From Crambe crambe (Eukaryota; Porifera; Demospongiae; Poecilosclerida; Crambeidae): a stretch of 64,000 nucleotides of DNA. Below are positions 49,731 through 61,059 of this stretch, piece by piece. Position numbers and translations under genes: made by a program. The notes under the pieces are model-generated. The model saw only the letters and a list, made by a program, of their open reading frames with translations, searched no databases and had not been told where the DNA came from. The stretch covers positions 3,720,001 to 3,784,000 of the forward strand of contig OZ004591.1 in the NCBI GenBank assembly GCA_963924555.1, written 5' to 3'. The stretch's first letter is position 1. Each line of letters opens with the position of its first letter.

Positions 49731-50875
49731 TAAGGGTGGTCAGACATACCACCCACACATGGTTGCTAAGGAAGCCAATCTCCAAAGCTACTAATGCTAA
49801 GGACTTGAAACTCCACATGACTAAGACACACTATAACACTACCACACATACCAAATATGAAGGAGAAAGGACAATTCCTACCCAAGATATGAAGCTTCAT
49901 CACTCTCAAGTATAAAAAACTATTTCTCACCAAATACTTGAGTTCAGTAGCCGATTTTTGGTCAGCCATTTCTTATCACTATCCTTTACAAAATTACGTG
50001 AGCTTTTGTTGATATCTTTTAATTTATTCCTATGGCAACATTAGTGGTGACTACATGGCTTGCTAAATGAAGTTCTAGAATAGGTATCGATAATTCCAAA
50101 TGTAAATTTGTTCACCTATTCAGATAATATCTGTATGCAAATTTTAGGCCCAGTGCTATACTTCATTCCAGAGAAACAATGCATTTCATATAGTCCCATT
50201 GAAACTCTATGTATCACACTGGAAATTTATGGTTAGTAATTACATTCTTTTGTGACCACATTGTTACTATGTCTGACCACCCAATGGTGTTAGGTAATGA
50301 TTGCTTGATTGCTCTCTCTCTCTCATGGTCATCTTTTTTCATGCCATTTTTTCTTGCCAGTGAAGAAGCCTTGTTGGCTCATGTACTGACACCTTACCAA
50401 TTACTCATTTTTAGCTTGTAAGACTACACCTTACCATCTCTTCATGGCCAAGCTTGCACTCTTTGTTCTACCCACAGGAAAGTGTGCATTATAAAGGCAG
50501 AGCAATGGTTAACCATGCCATGCTTAGGCTGATTACACATGCGATGTAATTTTACTTGATTCCTTCACAGAATTTCCCTAGTGTGTTTATTTTAATACAC
50601 TTCTTTATTGGCTCATGTGTTGACACCTTACCAGTTATTTATATTTAACTCGCTTAGTATGACTATAAGGACTTTCTACAATGTGTACCTTTGTTGTAGG
50701 TAGGGTTCCCTTCGATTCTAGATTGACACAATGCCTGGAGAATGGAAAGAGTTATGTTGACATTCATGCCGGTGCTTCAACTCAAAGAGCAATAGCAGAG
50801 ATTGTTGAGAGACTTTTGATCACAACTGAGAGTGCATCTAATACTGAGAGCATAACAACTGCAGAAATAATATAA
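44099..50875 (+). CDS. NUBP2: NUBP2/Cfd1-type cytosolic Fe-S cluster assembly ATPase, 279 residues
   Basis: Eight plus-strand exons join in frame: 44099-44105, 44161-44282, 44773-44861, 46994-47103, 47159-47313, 49327-49437, 49501-49570 and 50700-50875 (840 nt including TAA). The product matches the Mrp/NBP35 P-loop family and human NUBP2 (271 residues) throughout. It has deviant Walker A GKGGVGKS at 20-27, [15 protein letters not shown] near 46-60, [11 protein letters not shown] at 129-139 and cluster-binding cysteines CPHCSEC at 194-200. It lacks the N-terminal cysteine extension of NUBP1, so NUBP2 is the better call. With NUBP1 it forms the cytosolic scaffold that builds 4Fe-4S clusters for cytosolic and nuclear proteins. 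The C-terminal tail (about 15 residues past VERLL) is Ser/Thr-rich and not conserved. Introns 3 and 5 are enlarged by transposons. The first exon contributes only MSG. Confidence 0.95.
45303..45633. repeat. Dispersed repeat, copy 2 of 2 in this window
   Basis: Matches 31472-31786 over its length with several small insertions. It lies within the pogo-like element, which suggests a later insertion. Confidence 0.75.
45787..45831. repeat. (TAA)n microsatellite
   Basis: About 45 bp of perfect TAA repeats inside intron 3 of the NUBP2-like gene. ACGT/GTAT repeats lie just upstream at about 45735-45770. Confidence 0.95.
46633..46774. mobile_element. Short hairpin element with TA flanks (142 bp)
   Basis: The ends are GGCAATCACATGCTTTT and AAAAGCATGTGATTACC, next to TA on each side. 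Inner arms CAATTTGGGTG and CCCAAATTG also pair. It lies in intron 3 of the NUBP2-like gene. Confidence 0.7.
47375..49121. mobile_element. DNA transposon, CATAGA-ended family, with 7-bp target duplication (1747 bp)
   Basis: The termini are perfect or near-perfect inverted repeats: CATAGATACATATAGCCTTAC at the left and its inverse ending GGCTATATGTATCTATG at the right. GGGGATTGGAAACTC / GAGTTTCCAATCCC follow inward. GTGAGAT directly flanks both sides (47368-47374 and 49122-49128). I find no transposase frame, so it looks non-autonomous. It lies in intron 5 of the NUBP2-like gene and shares the GGGATTGGAAAC core with the two elements at 52.6-54.9 kb. Confidence 0.9.
49691..49728. repeat. (CT)n microsatellite
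   Basis: A 38-bp uninterrupted CT run in the last intron of the NUBP2-like gene. Confidence 0.95.
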
Positions 50876-51603
50876 TCAATACAATATTTTTTTACTCTTG
50901 TTATAAAAATGAACAAGTGCAGAGCTATGAATTTTGACCAGTACTAAAATGGGAGCTTTGATGTACCAAAATGCGATATGCGCACGTGCGCTCACTATTA
51001 CTTGTACTGTCGACCATTACCTGCTTGTTATAGTGTGAGTAACATTCAGACTACTAATGCTACCCTACGCTGGATAAATAAATATATAATAATTGGTAGT
51101 CTGCACTACCAGTTAGTCTGGTAATAGGGTTGGGTTGGCAGTGCTACTGCAGTGCTACCAGTACTCCTCAGACTACCAGCTACCAGTGCTACTCAACTAG
51201 CTACCAATACATTTACTATGATGATTGTTTGGAGAAAGAACCCCAGCCTCATAATATATAAGGCCTGGGTATGAGGCTAATGCTATGTGCATTAGTTAGC
51301 ATGCAATCATTAGGCCATCTCCAAGATATGCACATGCAGGCACTAAAAAATTATTGTATAAAAGAGATGTGTACTTGTGAGGGTGTACACATAAACTTAG
51401 AATTTAGCATGTTAGCTATAATAATCCATTTTGAGTTTTTTCGCATAGCCTGATTATCGGTGTAAAATTTCAGACTTCTTTGTCATTGAATCAATCAATT
51501 GGTGGTGAGTTCAGAGGTGCCTTCGGTTGGATCAAGTTTAGCTGATAATCAAAAGATTGTAGTAGCTAGTTTATGGGTCATGGGCTTCTTTGGTTTCTTC
51601 CAC
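50876..51603. other. Convergent intergenic spacer
   Basis: The two flanking genes end toward each other across 728 bp. I see no exon here. CTACCAGT-type short repeats occur at about 51100-51210. Confidence 0.5.
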
Positions 51604-52551
51604 TCAGTGAGAGTCGAAGTCAGATATGTTTATGCAGTCACTACTTTCTGAACTATAACCATCAAGATCAACCATCACAACCTCTTTCAAAACTGTAGAG
51701 GGTAGACCTTGATGAACTGGTGCTTCCCAAGGTGTACTGGTAACCTCATTTGAACTCCTTGTACCCTTCTTTAAAATATCATCACTTCCATCAGCACCCA
51801 ATTTGAATCCACAGTTTGCACACAAAGGTTTGTCTTTATCATTTAACATCTTTGCATCATTCTTCAAACCGTCCTTACTGTCTTTGTTCCTGCCATCACT
51901 GCACTTATTTGACTTATTTGGAGCACATTTCCTATGATCCTTTGGAGTACTTCTCACCTTGCTTTGTTTAGGCTTAGGCTTAGTCTCAGTAAGCTTCTTG
52001 ATAGTAACCATTTCTTGTGCTGCATCACTTAAACTATATCTACTATCCATATAACCACTTCGATTTCGGGCTATACCTGTACTGGTTATCATGTGTTTGT
52101 CCATTGCTGTACTTTGATTACTTGTAAGGGATGTAGACCTTGCAGTCTTTCCTTTTACACTGCTACTCTTTGAGTGTTCATTATGTGAGCTACTTTGAGA
52201 AGCTTGTGGTACAGCTGGATTAAGATTATCAGTAGCAGCACTGGTGTTTTCCAAGTACATGATTATTGCTCCATCCAGGTCATTTCCACTTTTATCCAAG
52301 TAGCTTTTGGCAATCGCATCTGAAACACCTGCAACAGACATAAATTCCGAAACCTTTTCTTTTAGATCTTCAGGTAAGTCCATAGAAATTTTGGGTACAG
52401 CACTATTGATACTGGAATTTCCTAAGTATTTCATTACAGCTTTATTTAGATCACCACCACAGCTACTTAAATATGTTCTGGCTATAGCTTCGTCTGAAAC
52501 ACCTGTGACAGAAATGAACTCTAGAATCTTTTCCTTCAGAGTGCCTTCCAT
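51604..52551 (-). CDS. Protein with two UBA-like domains and a SUMO-interaction-like tail, 315 residues
   Basis: A single open exon. I start it at the ATG at 52551, in a strong ACCATGG context; an upstream in-frame ATG at 52590 is less likely. The N-terminus has two related UBA-like (UBXN7/FAF1 N-terminal type) domains of about 40 residues: residues 1-40 (KEKILEFISVTGVSDEAIA, then GGDLNKAVMKYL) and about 53-95 (KEKVSEFMSVAGVSDAIA, then GNDLDGAIIMYL). The middle (100-250) is Ser/Lys-rich and probably disordered. A single CANCGF pair of cysteines precedes the tail. The C-terminus reads VVMVDLDGYSSESS and INISDFDS, hydrophobic triplets followed by acidic and serine residues, as in SUMO-interaction motifs. 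It may be an adaptor binding ubiquitin and SUMO. No UBX, catalytic or membrane segment is seen, and I do not recognise an orthologue. Confidence 0.8.
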   Translation of the reverse strand: MEGTLKEKILEFISVTGVSDEAIARTYLSSCGGDLNKAVMKYLGNSSINSAVPKISMDLPEDLKEKVSEFMSVAGVSDAIAKSYLDKSGNDLDGAIIMYLENTSAATDNLNPAVPQASQSSSHNEHSKSSSVKGKTARSTSLTSNQSTAMDKHMITSTGIARNRSGYMDSRYSLSDAAQEMVTIKKLTETKPKPKQSKVRSTPKDHRKCAPNKSNKCSDGRNKDSKDGLKNDAKMLNDKDKPLCANCGFKLGADGSDDILKKGTRSSNEVTSTPWEAPVHQGLPSTVLKEVVMVDLDGYSSESSDCINISDFDSH

Positions 52552-52577
52552 GGTCACCCAGCTCAGAACGCAAACTA

Positions 52578-52589
52578 TGCGCATGCGCA
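52578..52589. promoter_or_regulatory. NRF1-like palindrome upstream of the UBA-like gene
   Basis: TGCGCATGCGCA is a perfect match to the NRF1 consensus YGCGCAYGCGCR. It lies 27 bp upstream of the chosen start codon and 29 bp from the transposon boundary at 52618, so the remaining proximal promoter is very short. Confidence 0.55.
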
Positions 52590-52617
52590 AAATGCGCCAT
52601 CAGTCACTGACTCTGAT

Positions 52618-53736
52618 CATAGATATAAGAGGTTTTACGGGATTGGAAACGCCCAATGAACTGCACAACCGAGGCGCGTTGACAGATGCGCACGCGCATG
52701 CAGCATTAATTATATTAATGGCCGTGAAAGGAGATCAATATTCACTCCTTTCAAGGCAGTTAAAGTGATGTTCTGCCCCTACAGCTCACAGAATAGTACA
52801 AGTAAGCTAAGGGGAAGGTATTGAAGAAGTGAAGAGTCAGAGAGTTGAAGTTGGAGAGTCTGAGGAAGGAAGTTATTAATTATTCATAACTTTTTTCCTT
52901 GTAATTATAACTATGAGTACCTATCATTGCTCATTATACATTAATTTTATGTGATTGATTTGAAAGAAAGGCCAGAATGACTTTTGGTATTAAAATTATA
53001 CATAAATTCATTATTATTATAGCTAGATAATTTTGCCCCAAAGTTATCTGCCAGTTTCTGCTCAGTTCTCCCTCATCAACATTATTGCAATACTTCCAGC
53101 TTTTGGCTGTTGGGTTTTGACACCATCCACCTCAAGAATTCGGCTCAGTCAGCTGTCCTGTGGACCCTATGGATATTAGCGGGGAAATATAGTAAGCTTG
53201 CCATCTCCATAGGATGACTATTGTATAGAAAACGAATGCACCAATTCCATTTACTGTTCTATCCTTTCCCTGAAATAACTAATACAGTTGCAATATTGTT
53301 AATCTATTTCTTGGGAGAGGGATTACAGTTTTAACACCACTTGCAAATGCTAGAGACAATATATGTCAGCTAATACAAAAACCGACATTACTATTCCATG
53401 TAGCTAAAGTTTACATGCCTTTTGATCAGAAAATGGGCAACAGCAATTGATTCCATCAAGCGTGAGAGGGATTACAGTCCCATTAACCACTACAGTAGTA
53501 TTTTGTAGGAATAAACTTGAAAATCTGAGCTGAAATTTATTTCATACAGTAAATCTATGCCCTAGTGTATTATAGTATCATTGGCATAAGTCTTACCTTA
53601 CGGATCTTGTCAGAACAGCAACTTTGACAAAAGTGCTATATCTATCAGCTGTCAACGCGCCTCCTCGGTTGTTAGTTACTAACGAGAGCACGTGATCCGT
53701 TTCCAATCCCGTAAACCTCTAGCTCTATAGTCTATG
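52618..53736 (+). mobile_element. CATAGA-ended DNA element, copy A (1119 bp)
   Basis: It runs from CATAGATATAAGAGGTTTTAC to a right end reading CTCTAGCTCTATAGTCTATG, with GGGATTGGAAACG inward of each end. It is nearly identical, in opposite orientation, to copy B. The left flank is CTCTGAT but no matching right-hand duplication follows. No transposase frame is seen. Confidence 0.85.
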
Positions 53737-53776
53737 GTCAGACTGTTATCTGATCATCTTATATCTATGCTCTGAC

Positions 53777-54891
53777 CATAGACTATAGAGCTAGAGGTTT
53801 ACGGGATTGGAAACGGATCACGTGCTCTCGTTAGCAACTAACAACCGAGGCGCGTTGACAGCTGATAGATAGAGCACTTTTGTCAAAGTTGCTGTTCTGA
53901 CAAGATCCGTAAGGTAAGACTTATGCCAATGATACTATAATACACTAGGGCATAGATTTACTGTATGAAATAAATTTTAGCTCAGAATTTCCAAGTTTAT
54001 TCCTACAAATACTACTGTAGTGGTTAATGGGACTGTATTCCCTCTCACGCTTGATGGAATCAATTGCTGTTGCCCATTTTCTGATCAAAAGGCATGTAAA
54101 CTTAGCTACATGGAATAGTAATGTTAGTTTTTGTATTAGCTGACATATATTGTCTCTAGCATTTGCAAGTGGTGTTTAAACTGTAATCCCTCTCCCAAGA
54201 AATAGATTAACGATATTGTAACTGTATTAGTTATTTCAGGGAAAGGATAGAACAGTATACAGAATTAGTGCATTTGTTTTCTGTACAATAGTCATCCTAT
54301 GGAGATGGCAAGCTTACTATGTTTCCCTGCTAATATCCATAGGGTCCACAAGATAGCTGACTGAGCCGAATTCTTGAGGTGGATGGTGTCAAAATCCAAC
54401 AGCCAAAAGCTGGAAGTATTGCAATAATGCTGATGAGGGAGAACTGAGCAGAAACTGACAGATAACTTCGGGGCAAAATTATCTAGCTATAATAATAATG
54501 AATCTATGTCTAATTTTAATACCAAAAGTCATTCTGGCCTTTTTTTCAAATCAATCACATATAATTAATGTATAATAAGCAATGATAGGTACTCATAGTT
54601 ATAATTACAAGGAAAAAAGTTATGAATAATTAATAACTTCCTTCCTCAGACTCTCCAACTTCAACTCTCTGACTCTTCACTTCTTCAATACCTTCCCCTT
54701 AGCATACTTGTACTATTCTGTGAGCTGTAGGGGCAGAACATCACTTTAACTGCCTTGAAAGGAGTGAATATTGATCTCTTTTCACAACGATTAATATAAT
54801 TAATGCTGCATGCGCGTGCGCATCTGTCAACGCGCCACGGTTGTGCAGTTCATTGGGCGTTTCCAATCCCGTAAAACCTCTTATATCTATG
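53777..54891 (-). mobile_element. CATAGA-ended DNA element, copy B (1115 bp), with perfect 7-bp target duplication
   Basis: It runs from CATAGACTATAGAGCTAGAG to a right end CCTCTTATATCTATG, and CTCTGAC flanks both sides (53770-53776 and 54892-54898). It is the inverse of copy A over essentially its full length. The 40-bp spacer between the copies holds CATCTTATATCTATG (53755-53769), which looks like another end of the same family. Confidence 0.9.
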
Positions 54892-55054
54892 CTCTGACTC
54901 AACTCTCTACCTGTGTTCTTTAGCTAACCTATTCTGAACTCCCACTTTTAATTCTGTACTCTATATGTCCACTGGGCCTTTACAATGAACTTTGACATTA
55001 TTAAACAATAAAGTGTGAGCTATCGCTATATAGACGTTAGCTAGGTTTGGTAAG

Positions 55055-58000
55055 TTACTTATTCTTCTTCATTCCATACTTCGATAAATTTGATTTCGAG
55101 AGTGTTATTTCTGATACTTCATACTTGACATCAGATGGCTTAGGAGTAGGTTGTCGAGCAAACCTTCCCCCCATACTTTTGAAAAATCCTTTCATGAGAA
55201 ATGGCTTTTTAGATTGTTTAGCAGGACTGGTTTTTTCTACCATCTTTGTAAATTCATCAACATCTTCAGGTTCAGTACTTTCCGAATCACTCACAGGAGC
55301 AAGGCTAATTGCAACGATCTCTGCATTCTTCAGAACATAAGAAGGAATATTACCTTGCATAGGTGAACCTCTGCTTACACCATATACATCACTTCTGAAT
55401 GGGGTTCTTTGTCCACTACTGCTCTCTGAGAACAATTCATTTTTATCTATAGCTAATTTTGGATCGAAATCATCCAGCTTTGATTTCAGATCACTAACAT
55501 AATCTTTTCCAAAACCATGTGAATCTTGTTTATAGTAGTCGTCATCATCTATCATTTTCTCTGCTAATTTTGGATCGTAATCTTCTTCATCATCAACTTG
55601 GAGGCTAGAATCTAACTCATTATCATCTTCCATCTTAGATTTTGGATCATTTCTATTATCTTTCCCGAAACCATGTGGATCTCGTTCATCATCATCATCA
55701 TGGCTAGAATCTAACTTGTTATCTGATTCATGATCAACAGGCATTATGTCTTCACTGTTGTCCTCTTGTGGTTCTACCTCAACTGTTCCGTTGTGTGATG
55801 ATACATGATCACTAGGCATTACACTGCTATCCTCAGGGCTCTGATTTTGATTGCCTACAATAATTTCCTCTTCTGGTTGCTGTCTCTTCTCAGATGATTT
55901 AATACTTGGTGAAGCTTCACTGTCAGCATTTTCCTCTTGCCTGGATTTCTTAGATTGATGGCTATGTGTAGTGATAGAAACACCATCAGTTTTCTTCACA
56001 GAGCTATGTGCAGTGATTGTTGAATCAGTAGATGCTTTTTCATTAGATGAATAGCTGTGTGAGGCGATATTCGGTACCTGTGACTTTTCATCCTCTTGTG
56101 ATTTAGCTCCATGGGTATGTGAAGTGGGAACAGTATTCCTATCTTCAACATCATTGATATTAGAACCAGGGGTTTCATCGTATTCCATACTTTCTTGAGA
56201 TGAGAGAGTCAGCAGCTCTGGATCAGAATCTTCCTCAGTTGGTATAGGGACTTCTTGTGCACTTCTATGAGAGCTAGAGGTTCTTTGTCTTGGAGATTCT
56301 CTTCTGCTATCACAAGATGGGGGAAATGATTGTGGGCTCTGTGTTATGCTGTAATTTATTGAAACAGGACTTCTATCTCCAACTGGCATTTTGTGACTAG
56401 ACTCGTAATAAGAGCCTGGACTTGGTGATCTGCTGTAGAGATAATCAGATTCTGAGTAATGTTTATAATCTCCTGAAGAATCATAATAAGCAGGATGCTT
56501 ATATAGATATGAATATTTACTTTGCATCTTTGACCTGTATATGTCTTCTTCTTCATCATCATCAGTATATTCCATACCTTTTTCACCTTTGTTACAACAT
56601 AATATGCAGGATATGCAACTTCCCAATTTCAGCAAGATAATACGTAGCATAATCATTACATTGTACAGTTTTCTTCTTGTTTCTGAGCATATATCTTTAC
56701 TACTCCGGCAACAAAATATAACCTAAGTAATATTTTAAAATATAAAATTGGAGAATTTTAGGATATTCCTTAATTTAAGACATACACAGCATGGAATCAA
56801 GAGAAAGTAGAGTACTATAATCACCAACAGCCAGAATAAGAGAATACTAATTATTGCACTGTCCACTTTGAATATCAACTTCAGTTTGTCAATTGCTGTC
56901 ACCCATTTGGTTTTGGATTGTAAACAGAATATAGAATCTATAATGAAAACAGCATACTATTATTACATTAGTACATAGCTACATGGGATAGAAAACCTAT
57001 TAACCCTCTTGATCCTCGCATACCTATGTGTGCCCACTACCTGCGTGGCAAAAAAGTTATTAAGGGTGGTGGCACATAGCAATGCACGTGCTAACAATTA
57101 AATTTTAGTCTTTCGTACATAACTCCAAAATTACTATAGCTATGGACTTCAAATTGCACAGAATTGTAAGGTAGTATATCACTAATACATACACTAAAAA
57201 TGAAGAAAAAAGGTTAATTCTTACAGGTGCTATGAGTCTTTTTACTCTTTAGAGATAAAAAGCATTGCTTCTCAACGACTACTGGAATTAAGTAGCTGAT
57301 TTTTGGCCTAACAAAATTACTCTAGGATTTGTTGGTATCTACTTTACTTTTTGAGTCACCAAAAATGAGTATTTAAGTTCCTGGGCTAAATCAAGAAGTA
57401 AATATTAACAAACCCTTCTGTAATTTTTTTAGAGAGTGGGTGCTAGAAAGCTACAAACCAAAAATCAGCCAGTGAAGTGTAATGCTTTTTAGTTTGAATT
57501 TGAAAACTGTTCATAGCATTGCCTTCTTTGTCAGCTGAGTTCATGCATCTAGTTGATATGAAATATATTGTCAGGCTTGGCTTGCAAATGAAGTGATGAT
57601 TATACACAGCATCAGTATAACTAGGGCAATGTTCAACATTCAGTTGGCAGCGAGCGAGCAAGCAAGTATTCTTTAGTGCTACAACTCTTTGCTGTTTAGT
57701 TTAGACAGTGAGCAAGTGAGCATGATAGGCTCCAGTGCTTGATATTGCGTCAGAGACAAGAGTCATGTAATTAAGTGGTGGTTCCAACCAGAAAGCTCCA
57801 CCGCATCAAAAGCTGTAAATACTTACCACAAGCACTTAGATAAGCCAAGCGCCTGCAATTCACTTTTTGATGCATTATTAATTTTGACAGCGAGTGAGCA
57901 AGCAAGTTAGTGCTACAACTCTTTAGAAGATTTATGTAACAAAGTACCAGGCTAGAGCCTCTACAACTACTACTATACATGTAGCAATGTGCAGCATTTG

Positions 58001-58979
58001 ACAGTGAGCAAGTAGGCTCCAGTGCTTGCTGTCAGAGACAAGAGTCATGTAAGTTGTGGTTCCAACCGGGAAGCTCCATACATAGAATACTTACCACAAG
58101 CACTAAGTTAGATTACAAGCGCCTACAATCCACTTAGATAAGCCTAGCGCCTCTACGACAAAAGGCTGTAGAAAACAATTTAGCTTGATTAATTGGAGCA
58201 TGCGCATTATGCACGCGCACAGCGCTACTATTTCGGGACACGTACCGTACGTACGTACGTAGCCACGCTTCGCTCGCTCGCTGCAATTATAGGAGAAAAT
58301 TGAGCTAATGGATATCCTTCATCAGTCCCAAAGGTCTTTCTAACTGTCACCCGAAGATCAAGTAGGGATTAATGCATGCGCAGAAACACTGTGGTTTCCC
58401 ATCTCATAATGTAGTATATAGTATCTATAATGGTAAGAAGAAATTTAAGTTTAACGTCATAAGCTTTATTTTATCATAGATGAATGGATTTCTCCGCTGT
58501 ATTATGGGTGCATGGCAAAAAGTGCCACTGTAATAGGTGCTATGAAGCAATCCATTTTAATGACTTCATAGCCTATGGAACTATAAAATTATGTCTAGCT
58601 AAAATACTAATGGCTCATTACCTTTCTTTAATTCCACACTAAAACTTTTAATCATAGTGTATCCTTCCTGGCATACTGCATACACATGAACATAGCAATC
58701 TGGAGTTTGTTTTTTCATGAACAATTTTCGAAAGCTAGCATTGAAGGCATCACTGTGGATAATAATAATAATTTTATCAGCTATTTATTTAGAGCAAAAT
58801 AGGCTACAACTCTTATAATATGACGTACCAGTCAGGGTAAAAGTCCACAACATATATTCTGTTGGCGGCACCAACTGAACCCAGTCCGTAGAGGAGTTCT
58901 TCATCTTGTAATTCATTATGTACATTCTTGGGTTTATTGCAATAAGGGGTAAGTTTAATAACTTGCTGTAGAAATCAAA

Positions 58980-59010
<31 letters not shown>

Positions 59011-59674
59011 CAACTCCGTGGAGGGGTGATTATTTTATAAGGGTGCTTATATGTAGACAGCAAAAAATGTAACATATTATCATAATAAAATATAACTGAC
59101 TAGGAAATTCAATTAATGGGCAGGAGCAAAGTATCAATAGGATAGCTGTGGGGTAACTAGAGCACGTAGTTCGGATTGGTTTCCCAATCTATACTAAGCT
59201 TAGACTATAGTTGATTCGATCTGATTGGTCAGTCGCAGGGCTTTTATTTCACTTAGTGCCCATGGCAGCGGACCCTCGCTGCACTTGGGCTGCAGCCCAG
59301 TTTCTAAAATACCATAGATCCCTTGGTCTTGGTGTCTAATTATTATATAGAGGCCAGGTAGAGAGGTTGTCGAGGTTATCTATTAATCAATAAGGTTCGA
59401 AGTGCTTCAGCTGCCAGACATTTCAGACCAATAATAATTTTAAAAAAAAAACAAACTATTACATTATAGCATGCCAACACTTCAATTAGCTTACATGAAA
59501 TGATTCTTTGAAGTGAATGTGTACCTTGCCCTGCTCCTTCAAAATTCTGACATATTCAACTAAGTCTTCACCTAGAAATGTGCAGCTATTATCTTTAAAA
59601 GAAAATGTTGTACCCATGCACTGACAGACCTGTAGTCTCGATATCTTTACAGTGTGGGACAATTCTAGAAAGAG
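55055..59674 (-). CDS. Single-pass membrane protein with long acidic Ser-rich tail (5' end incomplete)
   Basis: Six minus-strand exons join in phase: 59630-59674, 59495-59571, 58829-58965, 58622-58752, 56786-56937 and the terminal exon 55055-56722. Upstream exons are not resolved, so the N-terminus and any signal peptide are missing. The upstream part looks extracellular, with scattered cysteines (PHCKD, LTPYCNK, DFYPDCDAF, VYAVCQEG). A membrane segment follows (AIISILLFWLLVIIVLYFLLIP), then a Cys-rich juxtamembrane stretch (CCVIFCCRS and GSCISCILCCNKG) that suggests palmitoylation. The 555-residue terminal exon encodes an acidic, Ser-rich, low-complexity tail with SxxE/D kinase-type sites, two HGFGKD motifs near 55510 and 55670 and a basic end (KPFLMKGFFKSMGGRF). 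I do not recognise the family. The TM segment and following intron match the gene at 63.1-64.0 kb. Confidence 0.7.
57645..58250. repeat. Two tandem copies of a dispersed repeat in an intron
   Basis: Shared blocks in order are GCGAGYGAGCAAGCAAG, GTGCTACAACTCTTT, GGCTCCAGTGCTTG, CAGAGACAAGAGTCATGTAA, TGGTTCCAACC and CACAAGCACT. The second copy continues through AATTGGAGCATGCGCATTAT to GGGACACGTACC. They occupy the intron just upstream of the membrane-segment exon. Confidence 0.7.
58981..59006. repeat. (CA)n microsatellite next to a splice acceptor
   Basis: About 26 bp of CA, 15 bp upstream (in minus-strand sense) of the acceptor for the exon at 58829-58965. It is the second case in this window of a dinucleotide run beside a 3' splice site. 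Confidence 0.9.
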
Positions 59675-60160
59675 CTGATTTGATTATAATATTACAAAAA
59701 AAAGGTTGGATGTGATGGGATGGCTTTATGATTCTTTTTCGTAGTTCAAATGTGCAAGTGTGATCATCCATCTCCTTTTGATCATCAACAAAGAGAGGTT
59801 GGGGGAGAAGTATTGGAAATTCGATGGTTTTCCTCTGTATGGAGGCAAGTCAGTTAAAGTAGCATGCAGTGTCTGTGTGGCATTAGCTACAAGGTGTATA
59901 AGCTTGGGTACAAAAAGCATTGCAAGCCCAGAAACAGCATGCATGCAATGTCATTTAAGGCTCAGTAATAGTCAAATCCTTAATTCCTAATAACTGTGAA
60001 GATTTACTGGGTGTGCACAAACATTTTTGCCATAACTAAACAGTGCTCAAAATCTGAGCAATCCCATCAGAGTAAGGTACTCTTTTTCTGTGAGATAATA
60101 GCTAGTAATTTTGCCTACTCCAATCAATTTAATGAATTGGCTGCCAGTTCCTTGAACTAC

Positions 60161-60211
60161 CAATCCAGAACAAGCCAGAACTGCATCATATGATCCAATA
60201 CCGCCATGAAC
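60161..60211 (-). CDS. Possible upstream exon of the 55-59.7 kb membrane protein gene
   Basis: A 51-nt stretch between an acceptor (ATTATAG) and a possible donor (GTAGTT) encodes VHGGIGSYDAVLACSGL. It looks like folded ectodomain sequence, but the phase to the exon at 59630 does not connect directly, so another exon would be needed. Confidence 0.25.
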
Positions 60212-61059
60212 CTATAATATCATCACAGTGAATCATGTTAAATTTTGTACCCCATAGATTGCAGAACTAATTGATGCTGACTAGCTGTGTTCTATGTTAC
60301 ATCAGCATATTATAATGTAGGCATTACTGACTGATTTGACAAAATTAGAATACAAGTCGTACTTGGTTGAATTAACTAGTTATGTGCTCGTAGCACAAAA
60401 GGGCGAACAAAGCAACAAAGGTTGCTTTTGTTAAATGTTGCATTATGATATTTTTCCCTCTTTTCATAGAGTCTATAAGCTCTATCCCTTTCATTTCTTT
60501 TATCAAGCCTTGACCATCTTTGTTCTGCTGATTCAGAGCTTCTTCTGGCTCTATCCTTTGCATTCCTTCGGTCTAACCTTGCTGCTCAGTTTTGGATCAG
60601 TGTTCATTTGCTTCACTTTCCATCCGCTTCACTTTCCATTGTCAGCTAAAAGTTAGCTATTTTGCGCATGCACAGTATTTTACCCTCAGGGCTTGATATA
60701 TATAATAATATACATTGCCACTATCCAGTTTGTATACTGTAGAGAGTGGCTCGCTCCGCTCGCTGACAATGAACTGATGGATAGTAGAGCCCTCTAGACT
60801 CCTATAATGAAGTCTTACTGGAAAAGATATCTAAAAGAACTACAGCTCAAGGGTTTGAATAAGTTTACTTGCCCAAGTTCAATATATCCTATCATGAGTC
60901 ATTCATTATTCTACATGTACATAGGGCTATTGTCCATGTACACAATAAAATTATCACTTGCTGCTTGGACATCTGTTCAAAACTGGTAAGGTGGTTTCTT
61001 CATATCAAGATCTAGCTTGTTAGAGGTAATTACTAGGGCAATGTGGAACATTTGAGTCA

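Noticed and set aside
59726-59944. Minus-strand open stretch of 72 codons (PPYRGKPSNFQYF region) as an exon of the membrane protein gene
   Set aside because: It looks coding-like, but I found no good donor that would connect in phase to the exon at 59630-59674.
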